Part shown: in pieces, positions 11,125 to 21,653 of the stretch
How the letters are laid out: each line of letters begins with the position of its first letter
Position numbering within the stretch: position 1 is the stretch's first letter
Assembly: GCA_022695795.1 (NCBI GenBank)
Contig: MU404087.1
Coordinates: 124,001-188,000 of the forward strand
Direction of reading: 5' to 3'
Origin: Biscogniauxia marginata
Lineage: Eukaryota; Ascomycota; Sordariomycetes; Xylariales; Xylariaceae
Length of the DNA: 64,000 nt
Translations under genes and position numbers: made by a program
The notes under the pieces: generated by a model
Seen by the model: the letters and a program-made list of their open reading frames with translations, nothing else
What the model was told of the DNA's origin: nothing
Databases searched by the model: none

Positions 11125-13801
11125 CTTTTCACCTCAGGTGTCTTGAATATTTCCCTAATAGTGTTTCACCTGCTTTGAAACCTACCATGACAAGATTCGG
11201 AACTTGTTAGTTCAGAAGCCCTCTACTTATACTCCCTATCGTCCTATGTTGGAAGCTTTTAGCTGACTAAATCCTAGGACACCGGTTTCCTAATTCGGAA
11301 AGGGGAGGCTTCTCGTATGTTACTAATCCTGTGAACACTGACAAAAAGTCAACAATACTAAACACAATGACGACAGTTATTAATGACTTGAAGGGACATG
11401 TCCTATCTGTATTCATCTAGTCAAAAAAGGATGAGGTATGCCTTTACTCAGGTATCTTAGGTATAGGTATACTGCCGGGCTAGGTACCTATACGCGTTGA
11501 TTGAGCCACAACTGGTTTATAGGTACCTAGCGTCATCTAACCTACTAAGTCACATGAAATATTTCCAGTTACCTATTACTACTCATCTCCTTCTATCACC
11601 AACACACCATTCGCCTAAATCGACCTTACACGACCGACTCAACTGATAACAAGAGCCTGGTTTCCGACCCCATATGAGCATTAATTAATAATACGACTCC
11701 TTATCCCCGCAAATTTAGTCCGGGCTGATCCGCAAACCGCAGCAGATCATCAACAGCTGTTGGTTCACGGGTGCATCCAATTTAACGATGGATTTTCAAC
11801 TCAACCCGCGTGGCTGCTCGACGCAGACGGATGGGGACAGGAATCCGACATGTAAAAGTCCGAAGCGAGATGCGATCTCTTAGCCCGACAACCATTAGTA
11901 GGTCTCTCGCCTAGCTGCGTATTTAATTTAGTCGAGTACCGGGGGTGATTGAAGTTCTTCGGCCAAGGACAAATACCGCTCAGTGTTGACGCCTTTGCGA
12001 CGGTATCTTCGGAGCTAGCATCATCTTTCGGCCAGTGGTAACATTGTCCAGGTCTGCCAGCTTCCCAGCGCTATGGTACGCATTCTGCATGATGCCATCC
12101 CATCACACTATCACAGTGATGATTGAGTGCGGTGGTGGATGGCCAAATACGACCAGCGTCAGCGCCCATTGATAATCGGCTGGAAACTTCGACTCTTTCG
12201 GCAACTAGCTGGCTAAATCGGTGCAAGGGGCCAAAAGCCCATCTTCAAATCAGGACGCGTGGGCGCCCCTTTATGCAGATGGCATCGTGGTGGAGATGTG
12301 CGAGGAGCTTCAGCAAATAGGATCAGCCCGTTAGGCGCTGGCCACCGTTCACCTTGCCGCCAATTGCAATTTTCCCAAGGCTATTTCCCACGTTCATATC
12401 ACAAGAATCAGAAATCCATCAATTTGATTCGCCGATACTGCTCGCCCCCAAATGGGAGTAATCGAGCTAGCGAAGTCTACCTTTAAAGGGACCTCAGCAA
12501 ACAGTTGATCGTCGGTCTTTGGGTGCCGCTTAGTGATTTGGGGGTCCCAAAGAAGCTCGACAGGAACCCATCCGCAGGCTCAACAGTGGTCCGATTTGGC
12601 GTACGGCGTGCAGGACGTTAATAGTGTAAGATTTGGGGCCACGTACAGAGGGAGTACTTGTCATAGTTGACAAATAACCCTTACTAGGAAGCTAGGTCTC
12701 GGGCGCAACGTTGATGCTCGACAGAGCGGCGCGAAACTTATCAGGGCTTTCTCTTCAATGTGACAGCAGCCGGGCTTCGTTCTCTCCAGTCTGCACTTCG
12801 TACGGAATACACTACTCGAATTCGTCTGCCCCTGTCACACGGGCCTAGATACATGCTAGCATTGACTGCCGTTGCTCTGCAAGCTGTGTGGGAAATATGC
12901 AGACGCGGTTCTTAGCACAGAGGATCCTTGCCAGCTTGCCGACCGGCCACTACTCCCGTCTCGAAGACCCCAGTGATAACGGCCCGCCAATATCCAACAA
13001 TTTATCATACCTGGCGCCTCACACCTGTGTGACCTGCATACATGCAGCTTGTCTGCGGGGAACAACGACTCTTCGACCAGCCAATATTAAAGTACGGTCA
13101 GCCGCTGGGCCTAGTGCTTTTCACACCTGCTCGATTGACACGAGCTCACCCCAGGTCTTCCTGAATTCTGATTGAACGAGCCGGAGCGAGGGCGAATTTG
13201 TTCACTCTAGTTCCCACGAGGTTCAACTCGCATGCGTATGATTGGCATTGCGTATGGGTGGGATGGTTCACGCATTCACTGCGCCAGTTGTGTATGAGCA
13301 AGAGTGATAACAACTATTGCATGTCGTCGCACCCGACGGAACGATCGATTCCTCACCCCCCCACGGCTAATCCGGCGGCCTGCACCGATTTATTATATCC
13401 ATCCGGCGACGCCCTAGTATCGGCTCGGACTTCCTCTGCTCCTTTTTGCAAAATTGCTATCTAATTCAATGGCTGTCATCATTGCCTTCCAGTATCACCT
13501 AGAACGGTAGCTCGAGGGATCTGGTATTCCTCGTACGACTAACGCCTATTCTCTCGCTTCAATTCTTCCTAGCTATATATATAACGATCTTGGGGATCAC
13601 ATGATATCCCCTTTTCATGCCCGAGGCACCACACGATCTTGACTTATATAGACAACGCACGCGTTGTCCGACATTAGAAGAAGTACAGGGAATTGGCGCT
13701 ATTCGACGAAACGCCCCACATGCCCGCCGTCTATCATCACCTAACCCACTCAGCGTTCTCCTTTGAGGATCAGTGAACTCCGAGTTCATCCCACCTTGAT
13801 C
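11125..13801. other. Divergent intergenic region with GATA-core sites
   Basis: This 2.7 kb lies between the SnoaL-like gene and the first ferric-reductase gene. It holds several GATAA cores (for example AACTGATAA near 11638, AGTGATAA near 12950 and 13303), TACCTA-type words at 11455-11530, and a GC-richer middle with overlapping short frames. I find no recognisable gene. GATA cores are common by chance, so an iron-regulatory reading is inference only. Confidence 0.45.
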
Positions 13802-16417
13802 ATGGCTCCGAACTCACAGCAGCTCGTGGCGGGGGCGTCAAGGACTCTCGCAGAACTTGCGAAGCGCATAAATATCCCACTTACAGCAACAAGTCCACCG
13901 GGTTTAGTGGAAGCCAACACAGTCGATCCATGGAGTGAGTCGGGGAAATATGGCAGGGGTTGGACGTACTTCAGTTTGGCATTGATGGGCTCTGTGGTAT
14001 TCGTACGGGTATGGCATTGGTGGCAGGACAAGATACGTCAAGCAATATACAAGCAAGAGGTGGAGCAGCATTACCAGGATCTGTACAGCCTCGATCCCAT
14101 ACACGGGGTGGCAGGTACTCACACGGCTCAGACGGGCAGGCACTTTTTCCCAGAGGAAGGTGGCGAGAAGAAGGACTTTAAGCCGAAGTCTGATCTTTCT
14201 GCTGTTGGGCCGGTGCTCGATACTCTTGCTTTATTCAGATGGGTCTTCTATAGACCGATCCCGGATATTGTATGGCGCAAACATCGATTCACATTCTCTT
14301 CGCTCGCCGTCCTGGCTATTGGGTTCATTTCCCTAGCCTTCGTGTCGCTTTACACTTTCCTCATGCAGCCCCTATACTGGGATAGCATCCAGTATGGGTC
14401 TCCTCCCGTGGCGATTAGGGCGGGCATGATTGCGGTTGCGATGACTCCTTGGATTGTCGCGACCAGCATGAAAGCTAACATCCTCACACTTATCACCGGT
14501 ATCGGACCAGAAAGATTGAACGTCCTGCATAGATGGGCTGGGTATCTTTGCCTATTCTTATCACTCGTACACACGGTCCCGTTTTATATCCAACCTGTAT
14601 GGGATGATGGTGGCATGGAAATTTATCAGAAATTGTTCCCGGAAGGAAGTGGAGTCATCTACGGGACCGGTATTGCATGTCTCGTTCCGTTAGTCTGGCT
14701 CTGTGTCGCCTCGCTCCCTTTCATCCGCAGAATAGCGTTCGAAGTCTTCGTCACGCTGCACGTCCCGGTTGGATTTGTATATTTGGGCTGTCTTTTCTGG
14801 CACACTAAGAACTTCCTTGCATCGTGGGACTATCTATACGCGACTATTGCCATCTGGGTTATCTGCTATGTTTTCCGGTTCTTTAAGCTCAATTGGGTGA
14901 AGCCATGGAAAATATCATTCATGGTTGGTGACGAGGCAGCGATCACACTGATGACAGAGAATGCGATAAAAATCACGATCCCTACTCAGATGAAATGGAA
15001 ACCAGGACAGTATGTCTATATTCGAATGCCCGGCATCTCATTCTTCGACAACCATCCATTCACAATATCCTCGCTCTGCAGCGAGGACTTCCCCTCAGAG
15101 TATGGAGAACAATACAGAGATTGTATCATTGTGTTTAAGCCATATGGTGGGTTTACTCGAAGAGTGTTAGAGACGGCCATCGCCAAAGGTCCGTTCCATA
15201 CGTATCGAGCTTATCTCGATGGGCCGTATGGTGGCATGCGCCGGGAACTCGCTGCTTTCGACACATGTATTTTGATAGCAGGTGGAAGTGGTGTTACGTC
15301 GTTAATGTCGCAGCTGTTGAATCTCATCAAACGAATGCGTGACGGTAAGGCCATCACTAAGAAGGTTGTGGTTGTGTGGGCCCTCAAGCGACTTGAGGCG
15401 ATGGACTGGTTTCGGGAAGAGTTGCGCATCTGCCGCGACTCAGCCCCCCCAGAGAGCGTGACATGCAAGTTCTTCGTCACCGCTGCAGTGAGACACAGAG
15501 AGGCGCAAGTCCCGCCTCATCGTGAGCGAGCCCCCCGGCCCCTCAGCAGCGCCTTCCATGATAGGTTGGATGGCTTCGTTGCTGGCATTGCTTCGAAGCG
15601 CAATTCGCAGATGATTAGAGACGAGTCACAAGGCAATCCTGATTATGAGCAAGAACTCCGGGCAGAGGATCAAGACAGATTTACCGCTCTGCCTCAACAG
15701 AAGTACCTTCAACCGCATTATATTCCACCGCAAGGTCTCGCGCCTCCGGATGACATATCACCACAGGAAGATTCGCTACGAAGACTTGAAGGCCGGGATC
15801 AAAAAGACACTAAGGGTTACGACGAGGCGCCGCCACTCAACTCCAATGGCTTTCCTGAGGATAAGCCAACGCGCGAGTTCCACTTCCCGCCACTACAGAC
15901 GCGACCCGAAATGCAGCCGCATTTTAACTTCGCACCACCGTCCCCACGTAAATTCCCGCCACCCCCTGGCGCAGAAGACACCACCAACGAGGTCCTACAC
16001 AGCACGATACATCCACCTGAGTTGGCACATCTCCGCACAATGAACCTACCGAGTCAGCCCGGGCCACGCCCGACATCAACATTTGGTCCTCCTTCGGGCT
16101 TCGACTTCGGGTTCCCGGAGACGCCGACGGAATTTCAGAAGAGCCTGATGCGATTTGCCTTCCCGGTACCGCATCAGATCGACGGGGGATGGAGCGTCGA
16201 GTATGGCCGTCCGGACCTGGGGTATATGTTGCGAGAATGGACCACCGGCGGTCCAGATGGCCGCGGGATCCTGGGCAGGAGAACCGCAGTATTTGTGTGC
16301 GGCCCGCAGAGCATGCGTGTCGGCGTCGCCAACACCGTCGCAAAGCTCCAAGCGGAAATCTGGGGAGATCCTATGCTAGAGGAGATCTTCCTACACACCG
16401 AGAACTACGCGCTATAA
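13802..16417 (+). CDS. Ferric/cupric-reductase-like transmembrane flavocytochrome (FRE family)
   Basis: A single-exon gene of 871 residues that should move electrons from NADPH through FAD and two membrane haems to extracellular metal. Several hydrophobic segments occur: one near 58-76, then a cluster at about 165-365 forming the ferric-reductase domain. Paired haem histidines sit in LHRWAGYLCLFLSLVHT and in VTLHVP...FWHTK. An FAD-binding region follows with NHPFTISS near 419, then LDGPYGG and the nucleotide-binding LIAGGSGVTS near 490. The C-terminus closes with VFVCGPQSM and a terminal aromatic-acidic stretch. Between the start of the NAD-binding fold and its last strands lies an insert at about 560-790 that is Pro/Asp/Arg-rich and probably disordered. 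I chose the ATG at 13802; the frame opens earlier only with a TTG. The metal substrate cannot be read from sequence. Confidence 0.9.
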   Translation: MAPNSQQLVAGASRTLAELAKRINIPLTATSPPGLVEANTVDPWSESGKYGRGWTYFSLALMGSVVFVRVWHWWQDKIRQAIYKQEVEQHYQDLYSLDPIHGVAGTHTAQTGRHFFPEEGGEKKDFKPKSDLSAVGPVLDTLALFRWVFYRPIPDIVWRKHRFTFSSLAVLAIGFISLAFVSLYTFLMQPLYWDSIQYGSPPVAIRAGMIAVAMTPWIVATSMKANILTLITGIGPERLNVLHRWAGYLCLFLSLVHTVPFYIQPVWDDGGMEIYQKLFPEGSGVIYGTGIACLVPLVWLCVASLPFIRRIAFEVFVTLHVPVGFVYLGCLFWHTKNFLASWDYLYATIAIWVICYVFRFFKLNWVKPWKISFMVGDEAAITLMTENAIKITIPTQMKWKPGQYVYIRMPGISFFDNHPFTISSLCSEDFPSEYGEQYRDCIIVFKPYGGFTRRVLETAIAKGPFHTYRAYLDGPYGGMRRELAAFDTCILIAGGSGVTSLMSQLLNLIKRMRDGKAITKKVVVVWALKRLEAMDWFREELRICRDSAPPESVTCKFFVTAAVRHREAQVPPHRERAPRPLSSAFHDRLDGFVAGIASKRNSQMIRDESQGNPDYEQELRAEDQDRFTALPQQKYLQPHYIPPQGLAPPDDISPQEDSLRRLEGRDQKDTKGYDEAPPLNSNGFPEDKPTREFHFPPLQTRPEMQPHFNFAPPSPRKFPPPPGAEDTTNEVLHSTIHPPELAHLRTMNLPSQPGPRPTSTFGPPSGFDFGFPETPTEFQKSLMRFAFPVPHQIDGGWSVEYGRPDLGYMLREWTTGGPDGRGILGRRTAVFVCGPQSMRVGVANTVAKLQAEIWGDPMLEEIFLHTENYAL

Positions 16418-17375
16418 GCCAAAAATGCGCATATATACTCCAGACACTGTACATACATTATAACTTACTCTTCACTATGTAATCAAAGAGGTTGGCGGAA
16501 GGGGGCTGGGCTAACTCGTGGGAAAGGGTGGTGATGATGATTCTGGCGTTTATTTTTCCGGGGGGCGGGAGCAAGATACCAAAATGAAGGTTTGGGTCGA
16601 TCGACTTGGTTACTATGCGGGTTGTACTTGTACGAATGGACCGGATGGGGTTCATGAATATATATCCACCTCACCATACTGATACTCGGGGCTTAGGGGC
16701 GCTCGTGGTGCGGTTCATCTTACTCCTCATATGAATATCTCCTAGGTATTAGTTACAGCTTACTTATTTATTTAATTTCCACAGACAAGAATATATGTCT
16801 CCTAATAAATTGGTTTTACAAGTTTAGTAAGAGCAATAGTGATAACTGGTTGTAAGGCTAGGAGAAGATAGGGAGTCCCGCACCAGGTCTAAGCTAGTCT
16901 TCTATCTAACACGAGGGCCGCGATACCCATTAAGAGCATAAAGAATGCCATTATTAAGTAATAGATATACTTATTTTAAAGAAAAAGTATTTAGGAAGTT
17001 TAAGTGAGGAGATAAGTAAGTCGAGGACGAATTTGTAGGGATACGTACCTAGTCGATGAAAATATTCTGTCGACTAAAGAAGAGGTAGTGTTTAAAGGGG
17101 TAAAACAAAAGAATGAAGTTGACCCACCCGCACTTGAAACTAATCAAGGAACTAGGTCACTGTTAAATATCTACCAGTTGCGATAACGACGCTAATAAGA
17201 CGAAATCCAAGTTTCAGCTTTATCTTCAGTTCTTAGCAAAGACTCAATCGTTGAGAAGCCGGCACGTTGATGGTTCATCCGGCCACCCCGCTTCATCCCG
17301 TCAGCTCCCCGGTCAAATCTCATAACTTCCAACTTCCCGCTTGACCACGGGAGAGAGATTCCCTCTCCTCTCCCG
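16418..17375. other. Intergenic spacer after the first FRE-like gene
   Basis: An AT-rich stretch with short repeats and no supported gene. The last 150 bases before 17376 are the presumed DUF202 gene promoter and leader. Confidence 0.6.
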
Positions 17376-17852
17376 ATGGCTCCGCCGTGGTTCCAGATCG
17401 CGACCCCACTGTACAAGAACATGGGCTCGGTGGCGCGCGACCACCTGGCCTCGGAGCGCACCTTTCTGGCCTGGATACGCACGGGGCTGGGCTTCGTCGC
17501 GCTCGGCATTGCCATCGAGCGCTTCTTGCAGCTAGACCTGAGCGAGCTCATTCATCATCATCAGCACCCCCCGCACCGACGGAACAGCAACGATGGGTTC
17601 GAGAGGGAGGAGAAGGAGCGCGATAAGGAGCAGTCGCAGGTGCTCGTCGGCGCGCTCATGGGCCTCGGCGCCGGGTCTATCCTCTACGGCACCGCGAGGT
17701 ACTTCGCCAACATGCGGCGTCTCGAGCGCGGCGAGTTCCGGCCCGCGTACCACGGTGCGGCCGTGATGGCGGCTGCTGTGGCGGGACTAGCGGGGGGCGT
17801 ATATGGGTCTACGGTGAGGCAGAGGAGAGCTGAGCGCGCGGAGGTGAGCTGA
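17376..17852 (+). CDS. DUF202 small membrane protein
   Basis: An uninterrupted frame of 158 residues. Residues about 22-35 carry RDHLASERTFLAWIRTG, the diagnostic opening of the DUF202/YidH family. Three hydrophobic segments follow: about 31-52, 92-112 and 126-144. A charged His/Lys/Glu-rich loop (about 58-90) separates the first two and is longer than in bacterial relatives. Family members are small integral membrane proteins; in fungi some sit on vacuolar or other internal membranes, but the biochemical role is not established. The ATG at 17376 is in good context directly before a short amphipathic N-terminus. Local GC is higher than in the flanks. Confidence 0.88.
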   Translation: MAPPWFQIATPLYKNMGSVARDHLASERTFLAWIRTGLGFVALGIAIERFLQLDLSELIHHHQHPPHRRNSNDGFEREEKERDKEQSQVLVGALMGLGAGSILYGTARYFANMRRLERGEFRPAYHGAAVMAAAVAGLAGGVYGSTVRQRRAERAEVS

Positions 17853-18502
17853 GGAAGGGGGGGTGTGATGCTGATGTGGTTTAATTATTAAAGGGGGGGA
17901 CGTCTTTAGAAGTATCCCGGCTTGGAGCATACCTACCCACGATATGGGATCATTTTCGGAATATCACCATAATAAATCCACATTCTATGGGTAACTTCTT
18001 TACTGTCTCAGAAATTCCCTACGCTTTTTATTACTATTCCTAACTCAGGAGGAGTGTTGTTCGTAACTAAAGAAACACAGTGTGTATACACAGTATATAT
18101 AAGCGGAGATAACGGTATTTGGCCCTGATAAGAATAATCTTAACACTTATTGGCAACTTGCCAACCTAAGGTAGCAACTGAACTAAGCTACGGTTTTCCC
18201 GTATATTTTCCTACCCGCGCCAGTTGAATCCACCTCGTGCTAACTCAACTAAGGCCTGTGCAAGTCGTATATACGGCACCTCTCAGCTCCTCGCGGAGTG
18301 TGATAGGATATAGAGCTGCAAAGGGGCATTTCGGTTGAGAGGCTGACAATGCCGTGCTCATTCATCGCATTACCTCGCATCAGGCTGCATGGATGAGGTT
18401 GGCGTGTAGATTTGAAAAGACGTGCGGACAAAGGGCAACCTGCGAGGCGTGGTTCTTTGATCACCCACACAGAAAGGGGTAGAATCTCTCTCTCAAAGAA
18501 AA
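17853..18502. other. Intergenic spacer, SPP1 promoter
   Basis: A 650-bp AT-rich stretch between two plus-strand genes. No gene seen; an A-rich leader directly precedes the SPP1 ATG. Confidence 0.6.
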
Positions 18503-19993
18503 ATGGCGGATCAAAATGTAATGGGTAATGAGGTATCTGAAGATGTCGAAATGGGGGGGACTGGGGCGGGCGTTGCTGGTCATAGCAACGGACTCGGAAG
18601 CCATGTTACCAACGGGCATTCGCATGAACCAACCATTGAGCAAACAAATAGCGGCACACACACTACGCTCACCTTTGGGCTCAAGCCTGATCCGGATGCA
18701 AACGAGCGCACTTCGTCGCCTGTGGAGACCACGCCTACCAAGATGAAGTCAGCATCAAAAAAGAAGGGGACCGCCGCCAAGAAGGGCCCCAGGAGAACCA
18801 GAGCGCCTAAATCAAAGGGCGGTCTAAAGAAGACGGGTGGCCCTGGAGCAAACGGCGGAAGCTCGGACGATGAGACTGACAACGGTCCCTACTGCCTCTG
18901 CCGGGGACCGGACGATCACAGATGGATGATAAGTTGTGACGTCTGCGAAGACTGGTTCCACGGAGAATGTGTCAACCTCGACAAGGACACCGGCGAGAAG
19001 TTGGTCGAGCGCTTCGTCTGCCCCAAGTGCACCGACGGCAAACACCACTACACCAAATACAAGAAGACCTGCTCACTGGCTGGTTGCAAGATCGCGGCTC
19101 GCCTCTACTCCAAAGATGTCGAGGACAGAAGCGTCTTCTGCAGCAGTGACCACTGCGATGCCTGGTGGGCTTCTATCATCGCCACATTGCCTCAGAAGGC
19201 TGCATCCAAGAAGGCTGTGGAAGTTCTTACCCAGGAGGATTTCATGGGCCTGCTTGCTGCCACTGCTGAGAAAGGTGGCTGGCGGCTTGGCGATAAGCCA
19301 TTCGGTATGTTATATACATCCTTTTCATTCCATCTTTTCCTTTCGTTTCCTCTGGGGTTCCTATCTACCGTTTCACACAATTGATAGTCCTGTTTCTGAT
19401 ATATTATCGTAGGCAACATCGAGGGCCTCTGGGCTAATGGTCTGCCCACCCGCCCAGGCGTTCTCAGTGACGAAGAGCAGACTTTCCTGCAGACATCAGC
19501 TGCCGAGCGCCTTGCGCTAGGCAACGAGATCGTCCAGTACAAGAAGATGATGCAGCTCATAGATTGGGCCAACCAGCGCCGGCAGGCCGCCATCGAAGCC
19601 GGAAAGTTCACCAAGGACAGCTGCGGCTACGACCGGCGCCTCGACACCGTCTCAGTGCGTGCCCAGTTCACGGCGTGGCTCGAGACGGCTGAGGGCCAGG
19701 CGACGTTCAAGGGCGACAAGCTCGACGCCCCGCTGGACACCACCGCCGATAACAGCGCGGCGACGACGGCGACGATAGGCGACCCGGCCGTGCGTGGCAT
19801 GTGCGACAAGAAGCGCTGCAAGCCCCACAGCGGGTGGTATAAGTTACTCATGAGCGCGGTCCGGGTCCTGATTAAGGAGACGGCGACGGCCGCGGCGAGC
19901 AAGCTCGAGGCCGAGGAGGTGATGCGCCGGGAGGCCGAGGCGAGATACGAGCGTCGCCAGCTCGAGAACAACTACGTCGAAGTCTTGGAGTGA
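18503..19993 (+). CDS. SPP1: PHD-finger subunit of the Set1/COMPASS H3K4 methyltransferase complex
   Basis: Two exons, 18503-19304 and 19413-19993, with a GTATGT donor and a TCGTAG acceptor; 460 residues. The N-terminal 125 residues are low-complexity with a Lys/Arg-rich block (about 75-115) that could serve as a nuclear signal. A PHD finger occupies about 130-180 (YCLCRG, then CDVCEDWFHGECV, then FVCPKC), including the tryptophan expected in an H3K4me3 reader. A second Cys/His module follows at about 190-230 with TCSLAGCKIAARLYSKD and FCSSDHC, as in Spp1/CXXC1-type proteins. The C-terminal half is helical with a late CDKKRCKPHSGW motif and a coiled tail rich in Glu/Arg. Spp1 tethers COMPASS to methylated H3K4 and, in yeast meiosis, links such sites to recombination. 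REC8, also meiotic, is the next gene, but two neighbours do not prove a functional cluster. Confidence 0.88.
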
Positions 19994-20159
19994 AGATTCA
20001 TAAGGGTAATAATAGAGCTAACGGTTAGGAGGCATGGCAGAGTATCTCGCAAGAAGTGATTGCTTGATGGCATGAATGGATGAATGGGTTGATGGATAGA
20101 TGATACTGTTGACTCAAACTAAGATTTCGAACCGGGCTAGAAAATGTTGCCTTTTGTGT

Positions 20160-20190
<31 letters not shown>

Positions 20191-21653
20191 TACACACATA
20201 CACACGTACACGTTAATACCATAAAAAGGGGAGGAAGTTGAGGGGGGTCCTGGAAATTGTATCGTTAGGACATGCTGAACTACCTAATAAAACAAAGGGA
20301 GAGTAATTATGTTTTTCTTCTTTAATGTTATGTCGATTGTAGAATGTGCCTATGGATAGCAATATAGTGTCAGACTTGAATTCTCTTTGAACCAGGAGTA
20401 TATGGGAGTCACTCTATTACGAATGCAAAGAGAACACCTCTCGTCACAGTACTCCACCGCTAAGAACCCATTATAACACCCTTGGACCTAAACCAGGCTA
20501 CAAGGTCATCACGCTCGAGAGCCCGCCCAAGGAAATATTTTTAATTTCTCGTTAACGAAAAGCTCAGACAGTTCTCTGATATGCTCCCTTCGGGAGTTTT
20601 ATCAGACGAAGCTATTTCTTTTGGGTTGTATACCACAGGGGAGATTAGGTAAAGAGGGGATATCTGGATCCATCTTACCGTTCTCTATCACTCCTTTCAT
20701 TATATGCTTTGATGCCTGGCCATCATATAATGCTGGGCCTTACCTTTATTAACTCAACCTCCTGGTAAGTATGACCTAAAGTGGTGGTGTCGAAGTCGGG
20801 TGGATTCCGGTCTTCAAACGGCGTGACCATGTAGGTAATGCCCTTTTAGGTACTTACTTGCCTTGTCAAAAGACGGCAGGACGGTATTCGGTCATGTACC
20901 TGGGCAAGTCGAAAAGAGCAGGTTTGAGTTTGGTCGAGGTGGCAGCGATGAAATGGGCATACGTTGAAGTAGTTTAAGGTCATTGCCAGGACCAGTACAA
21001 GGTGGTATCAGGCAGGGCAGGGCGGGTGAGAATCCGATGTATATCGAACGGGAGACATATATATCATAAGAAACGGCATAAGCTACCGACCCGGGGCTCT
21101 CGTTAATAATATTAGAAGATGGTCTATTCCACAGCAAGAGTAGGTAATTTTCTGTGTATGTATAAAGCTCTATATGCCTTACATGTAAATCAGGTAGATT
21201 TAGTTTAGTGGATTCCTACCTAGGGGTGTGCAAGAGACCCGACTCTTACAAGTCACGCCCCCTTTTCAATCCCAAGTTCCAAGTACCCAAGTACCTACTT
21301 TCATCTCTTCGATCTGTCGCGGCTTCCTCGACGCACGCTTTCCCTCGCATTTAAAAATTGACATCCGCGTTCGACTTATTTTTTCCCTTGGTCTTCTCTG
21401 CCTTGACCTTTGTCTATTTCTTTTTCTTTTTCTTTTTCTTTCACATCACCATCCAGCACCCTTACATTTTCACCTCCCGATTTTAGGCCTCCTCAATATC
21501 ATTACAACCTCGATAGCCTATACCTTAGACCGATACATATGGTACATAATCCTGCAGCCAGTCTCATTTTGGTCATCTATATCACCTCTACTTCTGTTTC
21601 TGGTGTCTGTAACCCTACTTTACGCGCATACCACGCGTCACTCCCACTTCATC
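19994..21653. other. Intergenic spacer between SPP1 and REC8
   Basis: Contains a CA/TA microsatellite at 20160-20212 and, nearer REC8, a long pyrimidine-rich leader (about 21370-21650) of the kind seen before fungal start codons. No supported gene. A frame at 21228-22052 merely reads through REC8 exons 1-3 in a wrong phase. Confidence 0.55.
20160..20212. repeat. CA-rich microsatellite
   Basis: About twelve uninterrupted CA units followed by interrupted CATA/CGTA units. Confidence 0.95.

Noticed and set aside
12123..13464. Chain of short plus-strand frames upstream of the first ferric reductase
   Set aside because: No frame is recognisable and they do not join through convincing splice sites.
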